From Flavobacterium panici (lineage in GTDB: Bacteria; Bacteroidota; Bacteroidia; Flavobacteriales; Flavobacteriaceae), in contig NZ_CAIJDE010000032.1 of the NCBI RefSeq assembly GCF_903819335.1, forward strand, positions 62,001 through 126,000: 64,000 nucleotides of DNA, given 5' to 3'. The position numbers and the translations under genes are program-made. The notes below the pieces were generated by a model. It ran no database searches, was not told where the DNA came from, and saw only the letters and a list, made by a program, of their open reading frames with translations. Positions 1-8,743 of the stretch are shown one piece after another; position 1 is the stretch's first letter; each line of letters starts with the position of its first letter.

Positions 1-421
1 CAAATTCTCCTAAAGGCAATAATTTTGAACTTGCCGATCCTCCTAAAATTGTTTTAAAATAGTTTGAGAATCCAAGTCCGTGTATAATTCCAAAGAACAA
101 AGTCACAAAAAATACCACATTTACGCCGTCATTTTTAGTTGCTTTTCCTGCAGTAAAAAGATGGTACAACGCCGTGATTAAAATCGTAATCGGGATTAAA
201 AATTCAACGATATTTACTTTTATGGCAATTATTCCGAAAACAGAAAGTATTAAAGCTAAGGTGTGTCCAATTGTAAAAACGGAAACCAAAAGCAATATAC
301 GTTTCCAGTCTTTAAATGAATATGGAACAGTTAATGCGATTAAAAAAAGAACGTGATCGTAAGCGTTGATATCTAATACATGCTTTAATCCTATTTGAAA
401 ATAAATCCAAAATTGCGACAT
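1..421 (-). CDS. HupE/UreJ-like membrane protein (C-terminal part beyond window edge)
   Basis: The reverse strand is open from an ATG at 421 to the window edge, giving about 140 residues of a polytopic membrane protein. Visible motifs are KHVLDINAYDHVLFLIAL near the N-terminus, FTIGHTLALILSVFG around residue 55 and FFGIIHGLGFSNYF near residue 115. This His-rich pattern of HVL...DH, GH and HGLGF is that of the HupE/UreJ_2 family. Some relatives carry nickel or other metals for hydrogenase or urease, but many Bacteroidota copies have no such genes beside them and their substrate is unknown. No metal-enzyme genes are visible here. The C-terminus lies outside the window, so length and neighbours on that side cannot be judged. 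Confidence 0.8.
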   Translation of the reverse strand, partial: MSQFWIYFQIGLKHVLDINAYDHVLFLIALTVPYSFKDWKRILLLVSVFTIGHTLALILSVFGIIAIKVNIVEFLIPITILITALYHLFTAGKATKNDGVNVVFFVTLFFGIIHGLGFSNYFKTILGGSASSKLLPLGEF

Positions 422-560
422 ACGGGTAATACTATTAAATGATTAGGGGTTGTAAACTTACGATTTATTTTGAAGAATTTACGATGCGGATTCTTAAAAC
501 AATAAGTAAAAATAAGTTAAATTTATGAGAAATTTAAAATCGTTAAATTAAAATAAGATT

Positions 561-568
561 TATCTTTG
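561..568 (+). promoter_or_regulatory. -7 box (TATCTTTG) of the TerB-like gene
   Basis: TATCTTTG matches the Bacteroidota -7 consensus TAnnTTTG exactly. It lies 24 nt before the ATG at 592. No clear TTG -33 element is seen. Confidence 0.6.
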
Positions 569-591
569 CTCAATAAAAACTTATTTTAATT

Positions 592-1023
592 ATGCCATTT
601 TCAGAATTATTTGATAACGAATTCAAACAAAGAAACAGAGGTCATTTCTCTGCAATTGTGCGTGTAGCGTTTGCTGACGGAAAAGTAAGTCCAGAAGAAA
701 AAGACTTTTTGGACAAATTAGCTTCAAGATTAGAGATTTCAGAAGAAGAATATACTGAGATTCTTAAAAATCCTTTGAAATATCCAATAAATCCGCCGTA
801 CTTGTACTCGCAGCGATTAGAGCGTTTGTATGATTTGGGAAGGATGATTCATGTTGATCACCATTTAGGAGATCAGCAGGAAGTAATGTTAACCCGTATG
901 GGATTAGCTTTAGGATTTACTCCAGGAAACGTAAATTATATTATTAGAAAAGCTTTGTCTTTAATTGACAAAAAAGTTGATTTAGATACTTTCCTTTTCG
1001 AAATGGAGAATATGAACAAATAA
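592..1023 (+). CDS. TerB-like (tellurite-resistance/DjlA N-terminal type) protein
   Basis: This is a 143-residue soluble, helix-rich protein. Residues about 22-60 (IVRVAFADGKVSPEEKDFLD) carry the acidic DGxVSxEE motif of the TerB/DjlA-N fold, which is thought to bind metal and act as an interaction module. A second helical half follows with HVDHHLGDQQEVMLTRM. Such short stand-alone TerB domains are common in Flavobacteriia and no enzymatic role is established. The gene is monocistronic with its own promoter at 561 and is followed by a repeat block. Membership of the TerB-like superfamily is fairly safe. A true tellurite-resistance role is not implied. Confidence 0.75.
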   Translation: MPFSELFDNEFKQRNRGHFSAIVRVAFADGKVSPEEKDFLDKLASRLEISEEEYTEILKNPLKYPINPPYLYSQRLERLYDLGRMIHVDHHLGDQQEVMLTRMGLALGFTPGNVNYIIRKALSLIDKKVDLDTFLFEMENMNK

Positions 1024-1094
1024 TATTTAGTTTGCAGTTTTCAGTCACATTTTACATTTTGTGCTGAAACTTCATGCTTATATCAAATTATAAA

Positions 1095-1122
1095 CCCGAC
1101 AGATTTTGAAAAATCTGTCGGG
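1095..1122. repeat. Family A hairpin, copy 1
   Basis: CCCGACAGATTT / AAATCTGTCGGG is a perfect 12-bp stem with a 4-nt loop, flanked by AAA and TTTTGTTTTTT. It can act as an intrinsic terminator for the upstream TerB-like gene. The same stem recurs near 1319, 1542, 33028, 60444 and 61113. Confidence 0.8.
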
Positions 1123-1188
1123 TTTTGTTTTTTAGCAAACCTATAATGCAAATTTGGTTTTGCTTAATTTCGAAATATCTTCACGCAA

Positions 1189-1286
1189 CTGGACTGAAGT
1201 CCAGCCCCACAATATGGCTCGAGCCAAAGGCTCTTTTTAAAGTTCCGAAGGAACGAATTATATTGTAGGGCCGGACTTTAGTCCGG
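1189..1286 (+). repeat. Family B composite palindrome, copy 1
   Basis: The outer ends are themselves palindromes: CTGGACTGAAGTCCAG on the left and CCGGACTTTAGTCCGG on the right. Inside, in order, lie GAGCCAAAGGCTC and GTTCCGAAGGAAC. CCCCACAATATGG and ATATTGTAGGG just inside the ends also pair, so the whole element can fold as a multi-branched cruciform or RNA. Confidence 0.85.
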
Positions 1287-1318
1287 TTTGACATTGTGAG
1301 AATGCGAAAAAATTTAAA

Positions 1319-1344
1319 CCCGACAGATTTAAAAACCTGTCGGG
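1319..1344. repeat. Family A hairpin, copy 2
   Basis: CCCGACAG...CTGTCGGG stem followed by TTTTGTTTTTTT. It opens the second duplicated unit. Confidence 0.75.
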
Positions 1345-1413
1345 TTTTGTTTTTTTAGCAAACCTGTAATGCAAATTTGGTTTTGCTTAATTTCGAAATA
1401 TCTATTCATTCAA

Positions 1414-1510
1414 CTGGACTGAAGTCCAGCCCTACAATATAATTCGTTCCTTCGGAACTTTAGATGAGCCTTGGGCTCGATTCATATTTTAGGGGCGGAC
1501 TCTAACCCGG
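1414..1510 (-). repeat. Family B composite palindrome, copy 2, core inverted
   Basis: It begins with the same CTGGACTGAAGTCCAG end as copy 1, but the inner hairpins come in the opposite order: GTTCCTTCGGAAC first, then GAGCCTTGGGCTC. This equals the reverse complement of copy 1 apart from substitutions. The right end (GCGGACTCTAACCCGG) has decayed. The flanking spacer and the TTTGACA tail are in the same orientation as in unit 1. Confidence 0.8.
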
Positions 1511-1541
1511 TTTGACACGTTAGAATGTGAAAAATTATAAA

Positions 1542-1567
1542 TCCGACAGGTTTAAAAACCTGTCGGG
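1542..1567. repeat. Family A hairpin, copy 3
   Basis: TCCGACAGGTTTAAAAACCTGTCGGG forms a nearly perfect stem with one mismatch at the outer base. Read on the reverse strand it lies just beyond the fbp stop codon and could help terminate fbp. Confidence 0.7.
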
Positions 1568-1621
1568 TTTAACTGTGACCGAAAACTGTGACTGATCACT
1601 AAAAAACTGAACACTGAATAC

Positions 1622-2629
1622 TTACTCAGCAGTCGCCATAAACTCCTCTGCTTTTTCTACCATATTATAGCTTCCGCAGAAAAATGGAACTCTTTGGTGC
1701 AGTTCTGTTGGCTGAATTTCCATAATTCTTCCAAAACCGTCCGTAGCTTTTCCTCCGGCTTGTTCTGCCAGAAATGCCATTGGGTTACATTCATATAATA
1801 AACGTAATTTCCCTTTTGGTGCTTTTGAACTTGTTGGATAAAGATAAATTCCGCCTTTAATCATATTTCTGTGAAAATCGGCCACTAAACTTCCTATATA
1901 TCTTGACGTATAAGGTCTATCTTCTTCTTCGCGTTGACAATATTTGATGTAGTTTTTTACTCCCTGCGGAAAATGAATATAATTTCCTTCGTTTACCGAA
2001 TAGATACTTCCGTCTTTTGGAAACTTCATATTAGGATGCGAAAGGTAAAATGTACCAATTGCAGGGTTTAATGTAAATCCGTTTACACCATAACCAGTTG
2101 TATAAACCAGCATTGTCGAAGTTCCGTAAATTACATAACCTGCAGCAACCTGATTAATTCCCGGCTGTAAAAAATCTTCGATTGTTACCGGAGTTCCTAT
2201 TGGAGTTATTCTTCTAAAAACAGAAAAAATAGTTCCTACAGAAACATTTACATCAATGTTTGAAGATCCGTCAAGCGGATCCATTAAGATCACGTACTTA
2301 TTATTATGACAGTTGTCGCTCCCCTGAACTGTAATAAAATCGTCGTTTTCTTCAGAAGCAATACCACAGACAATCTCACGGTTTATTAACGTCTGGATAA
2401 ATACTTCGTTTGCATAGACATCTAATTTTTGCTGGTCTTCTCCCTGAATATTCTGCTCGCCTGCGGCGCCAATAATATCCACCAGTCCAGCTTGGTTTAC
2501 TTTATGATTGACAACCTTGGCTGCCAAACGAATTGAGTTGATAATCCGGGAAAGCTCTCCCGACGAATACTGAAATGCTTTTTGGTTCTCAATAATAAAC
2601 TCTCCCAGTGTTTTATTGCGTTCTTCCAT
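1622..2629 (-). CDS. fbp: Class I fructose-1,6-bisphosphatase
   Basis: This is a 335-residue cytosolic enzyme that hydrolyses fructose 1,6-bisphosphate to fructose 6-phosphate, the committed step of gluconeogenesis. The metal-binding signature [19 protein letters not shown] is seen around residues 117-135, with the preceding acidic pair at SEEND. The sugar-phosphate-binding region [13 protein letters not shown] and the [15 protein letters not shown] motif follow, both diagnostic of class I FBPase. Length is normal for the family. The ATG at 2629 sits about 40 bp downstream of a GATATTTG -7-like element on the reverse strand. It is transcribed away from the divergent GNAT gene and ends at the repeat block. 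Confidence 0.97.
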   Translation of the reverse strand: MEERNKTLGEFIIENQKAFQYSSGELSRIINSIRLAAKVVNHKVNQAGLVDIIGAAGEQNIQGEDQQKLDVYANEVFIQTLINREIVCGIASEENDDFITVQGSDNCHNNKYVILMDPLDGSSNIDVNVSVGTIFSVFRRITPIGTPVTIEDFLQPGINQVAAGYVIYGTSTMLVYTTGYGVNGFTLNPAIGTFYLSHPNMKFPKDGSIYSVNEGNYIHFPQGVKNYIKYCQREEEDRPYTSRYIGSLVADFHRNMIKGGIYLYPTSSKAPKGKLRLLYECNPMAFLAEQAGGKATDGFGRIMEIQPTELHQRVPFFCGSYNMVEKAEEFMATAE

Positions 2630-2879
2630 TACTATATCGTTGTAGTTTTAATTTTAAGTCACAAATATCGTTTATTTTGTGAGAATGATTTAAAAATTAT
2701 TTCGTTAGTTTGCTACAATTGTATATTTGCTAATTAAAGACAAAAAGAATGCAGTAAATACATTTTTTTTTGGCTAATATGCAGTTAATAATAAGAATAA
2801 ATGAATTGCTTCTAAAGAAAGTGTGCTTTGAATAGTTTTAAAATACAAAGCAATTTTATGAAGCGCAAATAAATAAATT

Positions 2880-3374
2880 ATGAATATTAGAAAAGGAAAT
2901 CCTGAGGACATGAAATCGGTTTTGGGGTTAATTCAGGAGCTGGCAATATTCGAAAAAGAACCTGATGCTGTAGTCATTACAGAGGAAGATTTAGTACGTG
3001 ACGGATTTGGAGAAAAACCACTTTTTCAGGTTTTTGTAGCTGAGATTGATTCAAACGAAACCGAAACAGGAAAAGAAATAGTAGGAATTGCATTGTTCTA
3101 TTACCGCTACTCGACCTGGAAAGGAAAAACAATACACCTTGAGGATTTAATTGTAAAGGAAAAAATGCGCGGCACTGGTTTAGGATCTGCACTTTATGCC
3201 GAAATAATGAAACAGGGAAAAAGAGATAATGTTAGAAGAGTGGAATGGAATGTTTTAGACTGGAATACTCCGGCTGTTAATTTTTACAAGAATTCCGGAG
3301 CGAAAATTCTTGATGGCTGGCAGGTTGTTCAAATGGATGAAACGGGAATTAATTCGTTCTTAGAAAAATTATAA
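2880..3374 (+). CDS. GNAT-family N-acetyltransferase
   Basis: This is a 164-residue single-domain acetyl-CoA-dependent acyltransferase. The acetyl-CoA pyrophosphate loop is RGTGLGSALYAEI around residues 99-111, preceded by the beta-4 strand IHLEDLIV. The C-terminal WNVLDWNTPAVNFYKNSGAKI is the usual GNAT motif B, resembling spermidine/diamine or thialysine acetyltransferases (SAT1-like group). The substrate cannot be read from the sequence. It lies between fbp and the aspartate kinase gene with 185 bp and an inverted repeat before the latter, so cotranscription is possible but not evident. Confidence 0.9.
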   Translation: MNIRKGNPEDMKSVLGLIQELAIFEKEPDAVVITEEDLVRDGFGEKPLFQVFVAEIDSNETETGKEIVGIALFYYRYSTWKGKTIHLEDLIVKEKMRGTGLGSALYAEIMKQGKRDNVRRVEWNVLDWNTPAVNFYKNSGAKILDGWQVVQMDETGINSFLEKL

Positions 3375-3382
3375 AAATTTAT

Positions 3383-3446
3383 TTTGCCACGAATTTCACA
3401 AATTCCCACTAATTTAATTCGTGCTAATTCGTGAAATTCGTGGCAA
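3383..3446. repeat. Inverted repeat after GNAT gene (GCCACGAATTTCAC type)
   Basis: TTTTGCCACGAATTTCAC pairs with GTGAAATTCGTGGCAAA, with a loop of about 30 nt of similar words. It may serve as a terminator-like stem. Similar but not identical 'CACGAATT' stems occur near 63519. Confidence 0.65.
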
Positions 3447-3559
3447 ACCGACACAGATTGTAAAATCATTTTAATCCTTATAATCTGTGGCAAAAAAATA
3501 TAAAAGAATACCAGATTTCATTCAATCTGAAATCTAAAATTAAAAATCTAAAATTAAAA

Positions 3560-4819
3560 ATGAGAGTATTTAAATTTGGTGGAGCATCGGTAAAGGATGC
3601 GGAAGGAATTAAAAACGTATACGACGTTTTACAACAAGTGGGTTATGAAGATGTGATTTTGGTCGTTTCGGCAATGGGGAAAACCACAAATGCTCTTGAG
3701 GTTGTTATCAAGAATTATTTTGAGAAATCGGCAGAGTTGAATTCATCTGTACAAGAAATAAAAAAATACCACAATCAAATATTATTAGATTTATTTGATG
3801 ATGAAAAACATGCTGTATTTGCTGCAGTTAACGAGCAGTTTTTAGAATTAGAGTATTTCCTGGCACATAATAAATCGCCAAATTACAATTTTGTTTACGA
3901 TCAGGTTGTAAGTTTTGGAGAATTGATTTCTACTAATATTTTAAGTCATTATATGAATTTCAGAGGAATCCAGACGCAATGGCTTGATGTTCGTAATTTC
4001 ATTAAAACAAATGCAAACTATAGAGATGCAGAAGTTGACTGGGAAACGACTCAGCAAAACATCAGCAAAAATGTACCAAGAAAACAACTAAATATTACAC
4101 AAGGATTTTTAGGTGCCGATGAAAATAATTTCACTACTACTTTAGGCCGTGAAGGTTCTGATTATACTGCGGGAATTTTTGCTTACTGTTTAAATGCCGA
4201 AAGTGTAACGATCTGGAAAGACGTTCCGGGAGTTATGAATGCCGACCCGCGTTATTTTGAAAATGCTAGTTTATTAAACCAGATTTCATATCGTGAAGCG
4301 ATCGAATTAGCGTTTTATGGAGCAACGGTTATTCACCCAAAAACATTACAGCCTTTACAGAAAAAAGAAATTCCGTTATACGTAAAATCATTTATCAACC
4401 CATTATTAAAAGGAACTTGTGTTTCTAAAGGCGTTGATTTGGAGCCGCAATATCCTTGTTTTATTGTAAAGAGAGAACAGCTTTTGATTTCGCTTTCGTC
4501 TATTGATTTCTCTTTCATTATGGAGGAAAACATTAGTGAAATTTTTGGATTATTCCACGAATTCAAAATCAAAGTAAACCTGATTCAGAACTCTGCAATT
4601 AGTTTTTCTGTTTGTGTGGAAGATAAATTCGGAAACTTTAATGAATTGAATGCGATTCTTTCGAAAAAATTCAAAGTAGATTACAGCGAGAATGTAACAC
4701 TTTATACGATTCGTCACTTTACAGAAAATGCTGCACAAACGGTTGAAGAAAACAAAGAGGTTTTATTGAAACAAGTAAGCCGCGAAACCATGCAGATTGT
4801 TACTAAAGAATTAAACTAA
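3560..4819 (+). CDS. lysC: Aspartate kinase (monofunctional)
   Basis: This 419-residue enzyme phosphorylates L-aspartate, opening the lysine, threonine, methionine and diaminopimelate pathway. The amino-acid-kinase signature KFGGASVKDAEGI is at residues 5-17. The catalytic and nucleotide-binding part includes SFGELISTNIL, TLGREGSDYTAGIFAY and VTIWKDVPGVMNADPR. The C-terminal 120 residues form ACT-type regulatory repeats (LISLSSIDFSFIMEENISEIF). There is no homoserine dehydrogenase fusion. The 5' flank is a run of TCTAAAATT words typical of this genome's leaders. A strong terminator follows at 4863. Which of several lysC/thrA paralogues this is cannot be told here. Confidence 0.93.
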   Translation: MRVFKFGGASVKDAEGIKNVYDVLQQVGYEDVILVVSAMGKTTNALEVVIKNYFEKSAELNSSVQEIKKYHNQILLDLFDDEKHAVFAAVNEQFLELEYFLAHNKSPNYNFVYDQVVSFGELISTNILSHYMNFRGIQTQWLDVRNFIKTNANYRDAEVDWETTQQNISKNVPRKQLNITQGFLGADENNFTTTLGREGSDYTAGIFAYCLNAESVTIWKDVPGVMNADPRYFENASLLNQISYREAIELAFYGATVIHPKTLQPLQKKEIPLYVKSFINPLLKGTCVSKGVDLEPQYPCFIVKREQLLISLSSIDFSFIMEENISEIFGLFHEFKIKVNLIQNSAISFSVCVEDKFGNFNELNAILSKKFKVDYSENVTLYTIRHFTENAAQTVEENKEVLLKQVSRETMQIVTKELN

Positions 4820-4862
4820 GGCTTTATAAAAAGGTAATTATTAAAATTCAGATATTTTTTGA

Positions 4863-4893
4863 AAAGGCTTCACTTAATTGTGAAGCCTTTTTT
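4863..4893 (+). terminator. Intrinsic terminator of the aspartate kinase gene
   Basis: AAAGGCTTCAC / GTGAAGCCTTT is a perfect 11-bp stem with a 6-nt TTAATT loop followed by a run of six T in total. Confidence 0.9.
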
Positions 4894-4944
4894 GTCTTAA
4901 GATTTTTCTTATTTTTACAGATTCTTTATCAAATGAATTAAAAT

Positions 4945-5169
4945 ATGAGTTTTAACGAACCTTCCGAAGAAGAAAAAGACAATTGGCACAACGATCCTAA
5001 AAACTGGATTTGGGGAATCTTCTATTATAATCCGCAAGACAAAAGAATCTTTCCGCCAAAAAGAATAAAGCAAATGGGCTGGACAATTAATTTTGGCAAT
5101 CCAAACTCGGTTTTCTTTGCGGTGATAGTAATACTTGTTTTGATTATAGTATCAAGATTTATCAAGTAA
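4945..5169 (+). CDS. Small DUF5808-type membrane protein
   Basis: A 74-residue protein. The first 50 residues hold the DUF5808 signature: W-x-W-G-I-F-Y-Y-N-P-x-D-x-R-I-F-P-P-K-R, then GWTINFGNPNS. A single C-terminal transmembrane helix (about residues 54-73) ends in a basic tail. The function of this domain is unknown. It occurs as a short module beside membrane segments in many phyla. A TATTTTTA -7-like box lies at 4910, about 28 nt before the ATG. The next 160 bp hold part of a dispersed CTTCGACTTCGCTCAG repeat. Confidence 0.75.
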   Translation: MSFNEPSEEEKDNWHNDPKNWIWGIFYYNPQDKRIFPPKRIKQMGWTINFGNPNSVFFAVIVILVLIIVSRFIK

Positions 5170-5244
5170 TTACCTAGTCCCATTATTCTCTAACAATCAA
5201 AGTCAGACAAAGCATCAACTCTAGATTGTCGAGCTTCTTACATT

Positions 5245-5268
5245 CCTTCGACTTCGCTCAGGATGACA
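5245..5268. repeat. Dispersed CTTCGACTTCGCTCAG repeat
   Basis: CCTTCGACTTCGCTCAGGAT followed by GACA. The same word or its complement recurs at 36118, 36194, 41645, 49432, 52101 and 52201, always between genes. Confidence 0.75.
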
Positions 5269-5329
5269 ATAGGTATGCATAAAAATAAATCTGTGTAAAT
5301 CCGTTTTACCTGTGTCATCTGCGTGCCAT

Positions 5330-7576
5330 TTACCTCGCCCTATTATTCTCAGACTGCTCAATTTCAGTTTTCTTATAATTTGTCTTTTTTGAATTCCCGA
5401 AACTATATGTCGCAATCAGTTTAAAGTAATTTGTGGTATACGTTCGGTGATAATAAATTTGGGTTTGCCCCACTTCATAATCGCCCGAAACCATAAACTT
5501 ATGAAAGATATCATTTGCCGTAAAATTTAGTTTTAAGGCATCTTTAAAAAAATTTCTTTCGATTCCTAACGTTACTGTTGAACGGGAATTGTCACTTCGT
5601 AATCCGTAACTTTTATTGCCTAAATACCAGGCTAATAATTGCACTTTAAAAAGATCAGGAATTGTAAAGGTATTATTTGAATACAAATAGATTTGCGGTT
5701 TAACCGGACCCGTAGCATATTCATAAAAATCGTCTATTGCTTTCGTTAAATTCATACTTACGGTATTAGTAGAATTCCACCATTTAACATTGAAAGATCT
5801 GGAAAGTGAAGTAAAAAAGGTGTGTTCTTTTTCTAAATTTAATGATCGCAAAATATAACTGTTTGGCGTATCGCCTCGCAAAGCAGCGCCAGAAATAGGA
5901 TCAATTTTATAAGTATAACCCATTTTAAAATCAAACTTTTTGTACATAGTTCCAATTTCAAAAGCGTGCACTTTTTCCGGAAGCAAATTAGGGTTTCCTT
6001 CAATTGTAGTAAACGGATCCTGATAAATAACATACGGATTCAAAGCCTGATATCTTGGTCGTGTAATTCTGGAAACATAAGAGAAATGACCTTTCCAATC
6101 TTCAGAAAAATCAAAATTCAAAAGCAGGTTTGGGAAAAAGTTACCGTAACTCTTTCCAAATTTCTGAATTCCGTTTGCATTTGTATACAAATCATAATTA
6201 GTTCTTTCGGCTCTGGCTCCTACCGAAAAATTGACTTTTTCGCCCCATGTACTTCCAAAAGTAAAATAGGCCGCGGCAATTTTTTCATTGTATTTAAAAT
6301 CACTCGAAAGTTCATCATCCAGTTCAAAATTCATATCGTCAGCATTAGCGATTAAAAAATCTGTTCCTGATTTTATGGTGGCGTAACTGTATTTTGCTCC
6401 CATTTCGAGTTTGGTATTTTCTTTTATTTTCTTCGAATAATCAGCTTGAGCAGCGACAATATTTATGGTACTTCCCACATTATTTTTTAGATATTTTTGG
6501 ATGTTATTTTCATCAACCAAACTGTTTTCTTCGATAAAATCTCTTACCGTTCCATTGTAATTGGAATATTGCGTTCCTATAAACAACGATGAACCTTTTG
6601 GATCTGTAATCAAATTATAATTCAGGTTTACAAACTGATTCAGCAAAACATCATTTTTTGCAATATCTGTAGCATAAAAACTATTTCCGGTATTATTCGT
6701 AATTGAATTTCTGCTTTCGACCTCGCCGCCCAAATCTTCAATATTTCCGCTGTAAGCTAATGAAATATAACTTTTTTCAGAGAAAGTATACTGCAATCCA
6801 AATCCAAAATTGGAATAATTATTAAATTGCCTTCGCCAATCTGTTGTTAAAACTGATTTCATATATTCGTCGGGATTGGGGCGTGTTCGTGTGGTGTATA
6901 ACAATTCTCGGCCTTTGCCTAATTGCAAACCATAATTGGTTATAAAGGAGATTTTTCCTTTTGAATAATTAAAATCAAGAAGTGTGTTTGTACTTGTTCC
7001 TGCAAATTTCGAAACAGTAACATGCTGACTTGCTGAACCCATTATGCCACTTTCGATATTTTGTTTGGTAATAATATTGACAACTGCTTTTCCTTCGGCA
7101 TCGTATTTTGAAGATGGATTTGAAATCACTTCAATTTTAGCAATCTGAGAAACCGGAATTGCAGCAAAACGTTCGTAATTAATCAGGATTCCATTTAGGT
7201 AAATAATCGCTTCGCCTTTTCCAAGAACGCTGATTTGTCCTTCGGCAACCACAACATTGGGAACGCGGCTCAATAATTCGTTTACAGAACTGCTTGTTGC
7301 CAGAACTGTTCCCTTAACATTGACATCGATTGTTCCGTTTGCACCATATTTTAATAATGACGGATTGCTTTTTACCACAACTTCATTTAACTGATTATGA
7401 TCTTGATCCTTGGGTATAGAATCCGAAGCAGAGCCTGATAATGTTGTTTTTTCAATTAGTTTATCCTCTTCAACATAGGATTTATCCCGATTATTTTTTA
7501 CGGCTTGTGCTTTTACTTCGATTGATGAAAAAATCAGGCAATAAATAGAAATAACAACAACAATAAGAAATTTCAT
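5330..7576 (-). CDS. Outer membrane beta-barrel protein, TonB-dependent receptor type
   Basis: A 748-residue outer-membrane protein. Residues 1-23 are a signal peptide ending VKAQA. There is no carboxypeptidase-like N-terminal extension. A plug domain (about residues 65-175) contains NEVVVKSNPSLLKYGANGTI, SVNELLSRVPNV and AIIYLNGI, then about 500 residues of alternating barrel strands with the QALNPYVIYQDPFTTIEGNPNLLPE motif. This matches the 'outer membrane beta-barrel family' (OMP_b-brl_3) related to TonB receptors. No TonB-box can be assigned and the substrate is unknown. It is the third gene on this strand after two membrane AraC regulators (115 bp gap), so it is their likely target or partner. 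Confidence 0.88.
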   Translation of the reverse strand: MKFLIVVVISIYCLIFSSIEVKAQAVKNNRDKSYVEEDKLIEKTTLSGSASDSIPKDQDHNQLNEVVVKSNPSLLKYGANGTIDVNVKGTVLATSSSVNELLSRVPNVVVAEGQISVLGKGEAIIYLNGILINYERFAAIPVSQIAKIEVISNPSSKYDAEGKAVVNIITKQNIESGIMGSASQHVTVSKFAGTSTNTLLDFNYSKGKISFITNYGLQLGKGRELLYTTRTRPNPDEYMKSVLTTDWRRQFNNYSNFGFGLQYTFSEKSYISLAYSGNIEDLGGEVESRNSITNNTGNSFYATDIAKNDVLLNQFVNLNYNLITDPKGSSLFIGTQYSNYNGTVRDFIEENSLVDENNIQKYLKNNVGSTINIVAAQADYSKKIKENTKLEMGAKYSYATIKSGTDFLIANADDMNFELDDELSSDFKYNEKIAAAYFTFGSTWGEKVNFSVGARAERTNYDLYTNANGIQKFGKSYGNFFPNLLLNFDFSEDWKGHFSYVSRITRPRYQALNPYVIYQDPFTTIEGNPNLLPEKVHAFEIGTMYKKFDFKMGYTYKIDPISGAALRGDTPNSYILRSLNLEKEHTFFTSLSRSFNVKWWNSTNTVSMNLTKAIDDFYEYATGPVKPQIYLYSNNTFTIPDLFKVQLLAWYLGNKSYGLRSDNSRSTVTLGIERNFFKDALKLNFTANDIFHKFMVSGDYEVGQTQIYYHRTYTTNYFKLIATYSFGNSKKTNYKKTEIEQSENNRAR

Positions 7577-7691
7577 AAACTTTAAAGATTAGCGGTTTGA
7601 CTTTATTTGAAACAAAAGTCATCTGAAAATCTGTGAATAAGGTTTTAGAAAGCGAAATCAGGAGTACGGATTTATAAATCAATACTTTGTT

Positions 7692-8741
7692 TTACGGCTG
7701 TAAAGCCTGAATTTGGTAATTTAAAGGTGTGGTTCCGGTATGTTTTTTAAATGCGGCGAAGAATGTAGATTTAGAATTAAAACCCACATCATAACCAACG
7801 GATTCTAAAGTTAGTTTATCATTTGATGTTATAATTTCGCAGGCATTATTGATTCTGAATTCATTTACGAAACTGGTAAAATTCTTTCCTAAATTATTGT
7901 TTAAAAACTGCGACAATTGATGACTTGGGATATTTATTTCCTGAGATAAATCTTTTAAACTCAAATTCGGGTTTCTGTATAATGCTTTTTCGTTCATTAC
8001 TTTTTCCAGTTTTTGAGACAAAATCAAAGCTTCTTCTTCGTTCAGTTTTTTGTCTTTTTGAATATTGAGCAGGAACAAATCATCAGTTTTTGTTCGGTGT
8101 AAAAGAACCAAAATTATCAGGTATAAAATAAAAGTAAAAGCGAGTGCACCTGTTATGCAGGAAACAAAAGGAACTCTGATAAATCCTAAAAAATAGGATA
8201 TAAACACTAAAGCAATTCCGAAGAAAATAGTTCCAAACCATCTTTCTGATGGAAGTGTATTTTGGTAATTCTGAATTATTTTCTCCAATAATAATCTGAT
8301 TTCAAAACCTGAAATAAAAATATAAGTGAACCATTGAAGGAAAATAAAAGCCACAAAATAATCATTCCATAAAACGGGATAATTTTGGTATGGAAATACA
8401 AAACCAATTATCAAAACAGCGAGAATCCAAATGGCTAAATGCGATTTCCATTTTACCGGAATTGTATTTTGAATTCCTGATTTTAAAGTAAGATATAAAA
8501 GCGGCCCAATTAATAAACCAGCCGAAAGACCAATTTGCAAATAGGTTTTGTGAAGATTGTTATTGAAATATACAAAAACGGTAACGGCGATTCTGGTACT
8601 TAATGCAAATAAAAGTGCGCCAAGAAACAGATTAGAAAGGTATTTTTTTCTGGTAAAAAACAAAAAATACAGACTTAGAATAAATCCGTTGAAAGCGCCT
8701 AAAGCACCAAAAAAGAATAATATTTCTTTACCTAAACTCAT
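7692..8741 (-). CDS. Membrane-anchored AraC-family regulator, copy 2 of tandem pair
   Basis: A 349-residue protein. The first 215 residues contain about seven hydrophobic helices. The C-terminal 110 residues are an AraC/XylS double helix-turn-helix: PSHQLSQFLNNNLGKNFTSF for the first, YDVGFNSKSTFFAAFKKHTG for the second. In this arrangement an integral membrane sensor directly carries the DNA-binding domain. The ligand is unknown. The start lies 2 bp beyond the stop of the upstream paralogue, so the two are cotranscribed. The DNA-binding domain is nearly identical to the neighbour's while the membrane part is clearly more divergent. Confidence 0.9.
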   Translation of the reverse strand: MSLGKEILFFFGALGAFNGFILSLYFLFFTRKKYLSNLFLGALLFALSTRIAVTVFVYFNNNLHKTYLQIGLSAGLLIGPLLYLTLKSGIQNTIPVKWKSHLAIWILAVLIIGFVFPYQNYPVLWNDYFVAFIFLQWFTYIFISGFEIRLLLEKIIQNYQNTLPSERWFGTIFFGIALVFISYFLGFIRVPFVSCITGALAFTFILYLIILVLLHRTKTDDLFLLNIQKDKKLNEEEALILSQKLEKVMNEKALYRNPNLSLKDLSQEINIPSHQLSQFLNNNLGKNFTSFVNEFRINNACEIITSNDKLTLESVGYDVGFNSKSTFFAAFKKHTGTTPLNYQIQALQP

Positions 8742-8743
8742 AT

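Larger units (their letters stand above)
1024..1621. repeat. Intergenic block of two duplicated palindromic repeat units
   Basis: About 600 bp with no gene between the TerB-like gene and fbp. It contains two parallel units of about 225 bp, each made of a family A hairpin (CCCGACAG...CTGTCGGG), a shared spacer (AGCAAACCTRTAATGCAAAT and onward), a family B composite palindrome and a tail beginning TTTGACA. A third A hairpin closes the block. The last 50 bp are quasi-repetitive 'AAAACTG' words. In unit 2 the core of element B is inverted relative to unit 1 while spacer and tail keep their orientation. Confidence 0.85.

Noticed and set aside
174..356. 60-residue forward frame at the window start
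   Set aside because: Antisense shadow of the HupE/UreJ-like gene, whose reverse-strand translation shows the family's His motifs.
1024..1621. Possible CRISPR array because of regularly recurring repeats
   Set aside because: Repeats are palindromic, vary in spacing, and the intervening sequence is itself repeated rather than unique. No cas gene is in the window.
5966..6355. Forward frame of 129 residues inside the beta-barrel gene at 5330-7576
   Set aside because: It lies wholly inside a gene with clear receptor motifs, has no promoter, and its Ile/Ser/Cys-rich composition is that of an antisense shadow.
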